64,000 bases of DNA from Phellopilus nigrolimitatus (taxonomy: Eukaryota > Basidiomycota > Agaricomycetes > Hymenochaetales > Hymenochaetaceae): assembly GCA_021029095.1 (NCBI GenBank), contig JAJOHG010000002.1:434001-498000 (forward strand), written 5' to 3'. The translations under genes were made by a program, and so were the position numbers. The notes below the pieces were generated by a model. The model worked only from the letters and a program-made list of their open reading frames with translations. It made no database searches and was not told the origin of the DNA. Positions 55,614-64,000 of this stretch are shown here, in pieces. Every line of letters begins with the position of its first letter. Position 1 is the first letter of the stretch.

Positions 55614-57277
55614 ATGACAAATGTTATCCCTCTTGCCGTCGCTGGTCGTTTCTTGCTCTCCTTCACATCTTTGCATGACTTTCTTAAGCACGACTTTCTT
55701 CTGTCTTCTCCATTGACTTCATATTCTCGGTGTGCGCCATTCAGCAGGCTTTCAGTTCCTTTTGCTTACCTGCCGTCTTACGCCAGTGCAAGAAGGCATA
55801 TTTCTTTACGAGCATGACGTTGATCCATATTCTGGAGGAGGTTTCTACCATGTGCGAAGCCGGTCTTGAAGCATGAAGACTTATGACTGCTAACGTGGGC
55901 TGCAGTCCCCTCTACTCTTGTCGCTTTTCTCGACGGTGATCCCCCTGACTACCACGACCGCTCGCATCCTGTGGGCAACGTGCGACGTGTTATCTGCGTA
56001 TTTAATGGTTCAGATTTGGAGGGCAAGGTCGAAGATAGTTGGAGGAGGAAGAGAAAATATGGTCATTGGCGCGTAAGTCCCTACTCTTTGTTTCTTGATA
56101 CTCGTTCTCATGCGCCGCCGTCGACCAGGTTCGTCCTTAATCCATACTTATTCTTACCATCATTAGCACTCTCCACGTCGACATTGGAAAATACTCTTTA
56201 TCTAGCATCGCTCTTCTTCGCTTGTAGGAGTAAGTCTTTGTCTACTGTGCTATAAATCTTCTACGCTGACTGTGCGTGAAGAGAGAAAAGCGTGTTGCCT
56301 TCTGACCCTCGCTTTCCTCACACACCTATCTTTACCCAGCTTCCTCCTCGCACCTTCTATTATTATGCTTCTCGAGGGCAAGCCCGACTCCTCGCTAGCC
56401 TCTCCGAAAATTATCTCAGTGAACCGATGCCGAATTATGAAGACGGCCGGAGAATTTTTAGTTTACATATCAACCCTATTTCTCGCTTCTAGTTTGGCGT
56501 CCAGTAACTGGTCATGGGTGGTTAAGACATGGGGGACGGGGTAAGGTTTCCTAAGTGCTATATCGTCGCATATGATTGAGTGCCATTATCTTCATAACAG
56601 GCTCTTACTCCCGGATTTGACCCCTAACCCTGGATTATGGTGGTATTTCTTCACAGAGATGTTCGATCATTTTCGTCCTTTTTTTCTTATGGTATTCTCT
56701 GTACGTGCTGAATCGCACACATGGTACGGGTGACCTTGGCTGACTTATTGTTGTTAAGATGCATTTGCTAATCTATGTCGTACCCATTTGCACCAAGTTC
56801 CAGTACGTTTTGCTGCCAAAGTTGAGCGTCTCTGGTGCTCAATCTGAATGAAATATAGGCACGATCCTCTGTATGCGACTTTTTTATTACAGGGGATACT
56901 GGGAATTTTCAAACCTTATCCAACTATGGCGGATCCTGGCTTATTTTTGAGCTCGATCTCTTTATTTCCAGAGGTTTATCAATGTACGATGCCTTTGTCT
57001 GGCTAATGTTGCAGATTGTCACTGACAGTGTGTATTAAAATGCACAATAGATTTTCGCCATCCAATCGTTACAGCACTGCTCCATTTGCATGCCTCGCTC
57101 CTCCTTCCTCTTTTCAGCAACCTTTGGCTTGCCCAAGGAACAGGGAACGCGAACTTTTTCTACGCGTCGACATTGGTTTTCGGGATGGCGAACGGCGCTG
57201 CAGTTGTAGACTGTATTTTTTCCGGCCTACGAATTGCGTTTGCCGTCCAGAAGGGATACGAGATTGTTCAAGAGTAA
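55614..57277 (+). CDS. GAB1: GPI transamidase subunit PIG-U / Gab1
   Basis: Nine exons (55614-55731, 55787-55851, 55906-56072, 56129-56229, 56282-56540, 56601-56700, 56759-56802, 56859-56983, 57051-57277) give 401 residues. The N-terminus is VIPLAVAGRFLLSFTSL; then LQEGIFLYEHDVDPYSGGGF, VLNPYLFLPSLALSTSTLEN, the family signature NPGLWWYFFTEMFDHFRPFF, and YPTMADPGLFLSS, ending GTGNANFFYASTLVFGMAN and VQKGYEIVQE. It is a polytopic ER membrane protein of the transamidase complex that attaches GPI anchors to secretory proteins. Introns are short (51-72 nt). Several have GTAC donors (56701, 56803, 56984). The first intron is placed after CGGT so that RLQEG is restored. Confidence 0.95.
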
Positions 57278-58538
57278 CTATTGCTTATGGAAGTGTTGGT
57301 TGCTATTAGGGCTCTGTCTTGGTACGCGAAGCAAGCTGGATAGAAAAATCCAACGAAGACGTGGAAGCTGTGCAGTTTCTGGCGCCAGAAGACGTTCATA
57401 TTATGAACTCTACTGATGATCAAATATTGCTCATCGGGGCGCAAAATTAAAGATTAATCTGTATTTACTCCCCATTGAAGGGAAGTATGACCGAGTGCAA
57501 AATTAACACAGAAAAGGATGTATCGAAAAATCATGAACTTATCATTCGTGCATAGTCGACGAGCAATACTACGGGAGAGGTAAATCAGATAGAAGACGGA
57601 AGCCGATGAAGAACTTCGCAACGACCTGTGATCGTACCTGGCCGCCGATGAGTATGTAGAGTCATGGTTTCTTATTCCTAACCACCATTCCATGGGCTGG
57701 CTACGAGCCAAGCAGCCGTCAGTTTCGCAAGTTCTACAAGACTTAATGAGAGTCTCAGTATGAAAGTGTGGAGATACAGTATATACTATGAGATAAATTC
57801 TGCTCTTTCAGGTTAGCTCATGACAAGACTCCTTAACGACAATTCCTTCGCATTCCTGGAAAGTTATTGAAAGTAAGTTTATGACTAGTAAAGAAGGGGA
57901 ATAGGCAGACTATAAAAGTTCCGAGCTAAGGGCTCACTGTATGTCTAGCGGAAGAGATTTATATCGGAATCTGGTTTACTTGGTTGGATGTGCCATCTGG
58001 CACCCGACATTATACAGTAGTCATGAGCCGACCAATCCTGAAAGCATCAGCATCCCATAATCTAAAAAACCGTCATGTAAACTACACAGGAAATCGCAAC
58101 AGATCTCACATATACTACTTTTCGCTACCTGGCCGAACTCTGTCGGACAGAATGACCTGGGTCCCGAACTTACGCTCCAGGAACAATATTCTTAACGTAA
58201 AACTTACCGAGCCAGAGATTTCAGTACTCTAAACTGTTGAACGCGTTTCGGTTGTCATATTCATCACACCAAAGTTCGAATCTGCAAAGACGCGTTATTT
58301 ACGTTTGTTGTCGCGTTGCTTCTGTGACTTGTCACGCCTACAACTTCCAGGCTTTAACGGCCTTATCATGCCGTCCATCAAGTTGATAGTATATATAGTC
58401 GGCCACTGCTTTCTGACCAAGCTCCTGTCTTCATTTGAACCGTCTTCACGCTGTCCTAGCATCATACCCTTAACCCTGAATCTTGAAGCTTGACTCGGAC
58501 ACACGAATGAACGAGTCCATAAGTGAAAAGGTTGCTAC
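57278..58538. other. Intergenic, no gene seen
   Basis: A plus-strand frame at 57984-58232 (82 codons) lacks motifs or splice context. Nothing else is supported. Confidence 0.4.
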
Positions 58539-60688
58539 ATGTCATCAGAACACGCTTTTCATCAAGTTCCTCCTGAAATATGGGTGCGCATCTGTTTCCA
58601 TTCTGAAATAGACCTGTGTGACGAAATGACCACTTGCAGGACAAAATAGTCGCTCCAGTAAGTCTGCTTTTTAGCGCGTCATTGATATCTTTCGGTTCTC
58701 ATCTTCAATTACGAGTAGATTGGCAGACGAGATCTAGCTGCGCTCGCTCAGGTCTCTAGACATACATATCCTCACGCCAATCCATTACTATACAGGGCGC
58801 TTGAAGTGTCATTCTGCAAGTGTTCACTGTCCTATTATGACGCACTTGCTCGAACTCTCATCAACTGTCCTGAACTTGCTGCTCTTGTCACGACCCTTGT
58901 CATCGACATGAAGGTGCCTTGCCGAGTCAAGACTGCTTCCTCTGTCGAGGACTTCAAAGCAACGGGACAGTGGAAAAGGCATTTCCGCATGCCTTTTCTT
59001 ATGCTTCCAGGGCAGATGGTCTCATTTACAAGGACCGGGGAGCCGATAGGGACATGCTGAATGGAATCGAGAGGCTGTACAGACATTGCGGAAATCGCAG
59101 TTTCTATCCACCTTGCCTTGCTTGACTAGCCTCAAAAGTGTTACCGTCAGTTTTACTTCATTCATTTACACTCGCTGGTACTCACGTGTGTGTGTAAGGT
59201 GGTACTAGGACATTTTGAACACGACACAGAAATCCTGTCTTCTTTGTTAAAACAGATCCCAGAAAGTATCCTGCAACATATCCACTACCTGAAGCTTTCT
59301 GATGCCTCGTTGACCGATACACGATCACTGAGAATCGCTTGCGCTTTACGTGCCCTCGATCTTGGATATGTTGGTATCGCAAACCAGGATCTATGCGTAA
59401 TCCTCTCTCAGAACGCTGGGTCCCTCGAGGAACTCCGGCTGAATTGGATAATGGAGATATCGCAAAATCAGCTTATCTCCGGATACTCGGGGGCACCTCT
59501 TATGAGGCTGAAGGTCTTTGCGTCACAAGGCCCACACTCATTCTCCATGGATGGCTTAAAAGATCTTTTTGGTGAAGCTCGGGCTCTCGAAGAGCTTAGA
59601 TTGGAGTCGCTTTCGGCGCCATCAGCGCTCGCTTGGAGCCAAATGCTCATACACCTCACAGGTGATGATCACCGCCGCGCGGAACATATACGATATGTCA
59701 GCTTTGGTGCTGCAACAGGATGTGTCGAGTTCTGGAGCTCCGTTGCTCATTTCCTTTGCCAATGTGGAGATCGCATGCAATATCTTTGCATAAACGGATC
59801 CCCGAGGGGACCATCAGGTCCATTTCCTTCCGGTCTACTTGATTATTTCAATGCACATGAGCAGCCTAACCTGACAAGCTTGATTTTGATCTGGAGAGAC
59901 GATACCGGTTTGGAGCCTGAGTCTGCTCTATCAACTCTAGAAACATTCTGTCCCTCGATTGAACTTTTACACACATGCTTGCGGTTCCCCTGCGAAGAAT
60001 GTGTCGATGACCTGCTTTCTGTGATTTCGCCCTTCACAAAGCTCCGCACATTACATTTGACGTTCCTTAGGCGTCCAGCAGTGACGAATTTGGATGAGGG
60101 CACGCGCGTTCAAATTCTCCGCGAAACTCGTACTCTTGAAATTGCCAGCGAAGATATAGCGCATAAGGGCCCTCTGTTTCGGGCATTTATCGAAAGCGCT
60201 GCCGCACATCACTCTGCGTTGGAGGAAGTAAGCTGGAGTATTTATGACAGGTTGACGTTTTCTGCAGAAGGGCCGGTAGCATATGTGAAGGTAGGGGGTA
60301 ATCCAACTCGTTCGCAATGGTAAAAATCTGATTGGACTCGTCTAGATAAAACGACCCGAACTTTCTCTTCAGCTTAATCAGGAAAGGACAAAATCGAGGT
60401 ACGTTTAGCGGACGTTTATGCATCATGCGTTGTCTGATTTGAATACGCATCAAGGAGAATGTGAAAGCTTCATACGACCTTGAAGACTTAGGGGAGAAGT
60501 TCCGTGAGCACGAGAGCCCTGAGTTTCGGTATCGTTGCCCAATTGGATCGAAGAAAGTTCTGCTTAACCAGAAACCTAGCTGGCGGGAAGAGATGGGGAA
60601 TCCATTCCTTGTGAATCGGCGTGTCTGCCAGTACGCCGACTTTGGTATGGGTGGACCAAGTCGACCTCGGCGGAGGGGAGAGTTGTGA
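58539..60688 (+). CDS. F-box protein with leucine-rich-repeat-like C-terminal region
   Basis: Six exons (58539-58583, 58640-58657, 58719-59018, 59074-59145, 59199-60290, 60455-60688) give 586 residues. The N-terminal F-box reads VPPEIWDKIVAPIGRRDLAA then LAQVSRHTYPHANPLLY. It is assembled only when an 18-nt exon (DKIVAP) is included. LRR-like segments follow (LEELRLNWIM, LRALDLGYVG, LEELRLESLS, LTSLILIWRD, LRTLHLTFLRR). Such proteins are substrate adaptors of SCF ubiquitin ligases, and mushroom-forming fungi carry very large families of them; the substrate is unknown. The intron 60291-60454 (164 nt) is the least certain junction and could hide another exon. No signal peptide is seen. Confidence 0.82.
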
Positions 60689-60874
60689 TGAGGTACAAGT
60701 ATTCTGAACCAAAGACATTGGAGTCATGCATTGCGATCATCACATACATTTTGTGTGTATGGAATAGTTCACAATTGTAATTCTTTATATTAGTAAGGGT
60801 TCTCTACAAGCAAAGTCGATTGAGATGAACGACAGAACAATAGATGAAGAACGCGAAAAAAAAGTAAGTTACAT
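60689..60874. other. Convergent 3' ends of the F-box and CLC genes
   Basis: This is short shared 3' territory with no further feature. Confidence 0.4.
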
Positions 60875-63800
60875 TCATCGTCTCCATGTACGACGCCACC
60901 AAGAAACTACGGAATTAAGCGTAGAAGATGTAGAGGTCCAAGCCTCCTCAAGTAAGTCGTCTAAACCTGCACGCGTATCTCTCGAAGGATAATCAGGATG
61001 CACCGATGCTATGGAACGCAGAACGTCCTTTACGGTCACGAGCCCGACCAATTTCCCATGTTGCTCCACGAGGATAACCCGAGGTCTACAAGATAAAAAG
61101 GCGTGAGTTAACGCTTTAGAGACACCAAAAAAAAGATACGAGCCCCATGCGTTTAAAGAGTTGCATAACAATCTCGAGAGGAAGTTGAGGAGATACCGTG
61201 ATCGGGGTCTAAGTAACTACGTGAGTAATTATTGAAATAGAGCTTAGAATAGGCAGACAACTTGCCTGGTTGACCCATGGCCACAATTCTAAGGTCTCCG
61301 AAGAAGCGGCCTCCCGAATGATATTCGTGAAGGTTTCATCGTCGATCGCCATAGCAGGACCTGTAGCCAGATTGGCAATTTCTTCTCGGTCATGGTCCGT
61401 TGGCATGGAGTAGAACGAACAGGGCGTATCAGCGGAGGTGCCGTGTGTCCGCCTCGCTCTGTCTATTGTGTGATTGAGACCTGATCCGTTCTCAAATATG
61501 AGAAGGAAGGAAGACACACCAAGAATATAGCGCAGCTCATTCCGTCCAATATATCCCAATAAGAGACATCGACTGTCCGCAGAAGTGATCGGAAATCCTT
61601 TCACATCCGTTTGCTGAAGCCTAAGTTCTACAAAGCGAATACTTAGTGAATATCCAGAAGACACGTGATGAACTTACCAACGTCTTTAACGTGGAGTCCA
61701 GTGGCCGTCAAGGTATGCAGTTCAGTGCGCATGACGCTGGAAACTAGTCTAACATGAATAGAGACTTCGTATAGTAGAAAGTGTGTCAAACCTGTAGTGT
61801 GGAATGCGTGATCTTCTTTCTCAAGGAAAGGATATCCATTGAACCGGATCATCTCATCTGCAATCCCATTGATGTTAAAGAAGTCACCGACTGCTTTCGT
61901 CACAAGTAGCACAATCTAAGACTGCCGTTGAGTAGGGCTCATACAAAAAAAACCGTAAACAACTCACCATTGTCGGAAGAATGTATGTCAAAGCTCCAGT
62001 CAGCTCAAACATGATAACGACTACAGTGACTGTAATCCGCATGATGCCTCTGCGAGAACAAGAGGATTATTGCCGATTCGCAACGAAAGACTTGGAACGG
62101 ATCGCAAACATACCCAAGAGCAGCAGCTGCACCAAGAAAAGCGTAGGTGCCGGGCGTGATGCATGGAACATCTGGCTGGCATACCGCAAAAATTCCTGAT
62201 TGAGGATACGCTCTGAAATAAAGTCATAAGCTCTGGTACACTTCAGGATGAAACACTTAATGCGTACCGATATAACACTTTGACCATGATGCCGATCATA
62301 CGCCCGAATGTAGCTCCAATAGCCATAGACGGTACAAAAATACCCGCGGGCACTTTACAACCATAGGAAATGATAACAAAACCGATGCGAAAGACAGTCG
62401 CGAGCAACAGAGAGTTCGCCATTCTCCACTGGACAGACGTTCTGATTATACGAATATACAAGTAAACAAGATTGTGCAGATGAGCAGGCAAAATTTCAAC
62501 TACTCACTGACATAGATTGTCGATATCGCCGGCTGAGTCACATTCGTGAAATAAAACGGCAAGACTTTCTGTCATATCAATGCGGAGAAATCGATTGAAG
62601 TACCCAATCATTGCCGTAAGGGACGCCAATGTCACGGCCTCCGCGACACCGTGTTTCGCAAGATGCTTTTTACGGAACGCAGCGACTTGCAGATTGAATT
62701 TGATGACTAAAACACCGTATAACCCCTGGTTCACAATCCGGTAAAATGGACAGCCCTTTTGCTTCAGACGAAATGCTCACGCCGAAAATTCCGATAATGA
62801 TGAAAAATATGATTTCAAAGAAGTGCCAGTCCCGATCATAAGTGACCTGGAAAAGCACAAGTTTGCCTGTCCGAAAGGGATTCATGGCCTAAAAGAAATG
62901 AAGATGATCCATCCTAAGAAATCAAGGGTCCACTTACGGAGAGAGTCACGGTTGCTACCAGGGCACAGAAAAAGCTTCGCCACATTGTTTTTATACTGAA
63001 GGTATGGCTCATTTCCTGCAAGTGCAGGATTAAGCTCAGTATGCGGAATCAGGTCTTCTCATTAAGACGTTTCTTTACCTCAATGGAGAACATCACGCCG
63101 CCAATGGGAGAGCCGAAGGCGACAGCAACGCCAGCGGCACTGGCCGCAGTTATCATTTCTCTCATCTTGCCTAGTCAATCAATGAGCTATCAAGTGCAAA
63201 GCCGAAATGACATGAACGTATATGAACCGACCTTGACTTCGAGAAAAATTCCCAAATAATCGTGCAACCACATATCCAATACAACATGCAACGTGAACCG
63301 AGGGTCCCTCTTTTCCAACTGACAGACCCGAAGCAATCACTAAAGGCTGGCGAGAGTCAGTCAGGGAGGCGTGAATTATCAGATACGAATATGCTCACTA
63401 ATGTCAAACTCTTCACAGCGAGAGTCCAGACGCCCAGATAGCCCTTCATAATAAACCCAGCAAGAATACATTTGATTTCCGAAATCCCTGAACCCGCGGC
63501 ATATTTCGAAAATGACTTGACGAGATGTGCAGAAATAAATGAGAATAACCCCTGGACATGCACCGGAACGTAAGTGGGAAGCCGACGGCTAACGCGGGAA
63601 GCATTCGTACAGCGAATAACACATAAATTAACCACCTTGCAAGGCCGACATTGCTCCATGGATGCCACGAGTCGCACGCGTTTTCATCGCCTTCGATTTC
63701 CCAGCAGCAAAACTGCTGGTTAAGCCACCAACCATCAGAGCAATAGCCCATCTTGACGTCCGATAACCATTCCGTTATAATCGAAATAAGGGCGGCATTA

Positions 63801-64000
63801 ATGCCGATACACACACCTGGCGTATACGTTAGTGTACATTTTACAGAAAGGCGATGCTACGTACCAGCAAGGCTTACGATCAACCAGGTCTGAGAGGCAG
63901 TGATTGCCCTTAGCACTTGCACCCATATCCATGAAATAGTGATCTTGCCGTTCGGACCATGGTGCGTCGAGTCAACGCGTCGTGCTGTTCGAAGCCTGCG
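60875..64000 (-). CDS. CLC-family voltage-gated chloride channel/transporter (partial, 5' end beyond the window)
   Basis: The gene is multi-exon, with the N-terminus off the right edge. In order, visible exons encode [37 protein letters not shown], the selectivity motif [14 protein letters not shown], then [14 protein letters not shown] with the gating glutamate, [20 protein letters not shown], a pore-region exon with [40 protein letters not shown], and C-terminal CBS domains ([17 protein letters not shown]) ending WWRRTWRR at 60875. Fungal CLC proteins such as Gef1 move chloride in Golgi or endosomal membranes and affect pH and copper/iron homeostasis. Junctions I checked, for example 63865/63816 and 63611/63551, join in frame. 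The presence of the gating glutamate suggests exchanger-type activity, an inference. Confidence 0.93.

Overview
The window comes from a filamentous basidiomycete, most likely an Agaricomycete (mushroom-forming) fungus. I infer this from many 50-60 nt spliceosomal introns in almost every gene, intact eukaryotic proteins (ATG5, ATG3, muskelin, PIG-U, CLC channel, LYAR), proline-rich proteins with a domain resembling DUF6699, and a chromodomain-bearing Ty3/gypsy retrotransposon. The gene models were built by joining exons by eye. For 14 full-length genes (ATG5, dioxygenase, prefoldin 4, muskelin, S1P lyase, arrestin, cytochrome c peroxidase, four DUF6699-like genes, LYAR, ATG3, PIG-U) and for an F-box protein, the chosen exons sum to an exact multiple of three and give an uninterrupted protein.

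Layout. Positions 1-7.7 kb hold a nested mobile element: an intact, very young, minus-strand Ty3/gypsy chromovirus (611-7102) inserted into an ~800 bp pogo/Fot1-like non-autonomous DNA transposon (428-7727). Positions 9.2-32 kb are a housekeeping block: ATG5 (+), tRNA-Ser (-), intradiol dioxygenase (+), prefoldin subunit 4 (+), muskelin (-), sphingosine-1-phosphate lyase (+), arrestin-like trafficking adaptor (+), a hypothetical gene (-) and cytochrome c peroxidase (-). Positions 32-50 kb are a gene-poor accessory region. It carries four intact paralogues of a proline-rich-N-terminus plus DUF6699-like family, two probable relics, two foldback or inverted-repeat structures, and LYAR just before the last paralogue. 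Positions 52-64 kb return to housekeeping genes: ATG3 (+), PIG-U (+), an F-box protein (+) and a CLC chloride channel (-, running off the window end).

Functional links are modest. ATG5 (part of the E3-like conjugate) and ATG3 (the E2) act at the same ATG8-lipidation step but lie 42 kb apart and are not co-transcribed. Muskelin and S1P lyase share a divergent ~650 bp promoter.

The most interesting signals are these: (i) the retrotransposon shows a complete, directly visible replication logic, with an 11-nt self-priming site matching the predicted transcript 5' end, a -1 frameshift cassette, an exact internal copy of the polypurine tract, and an array of CRE-like octamers in the LTR; (ii) the locally expanded DUF6699-like family has a conserved phase-1 intron at the junction between its two halves; (iii) several conserved genes contain microexons, down to 8 and 10 nt.
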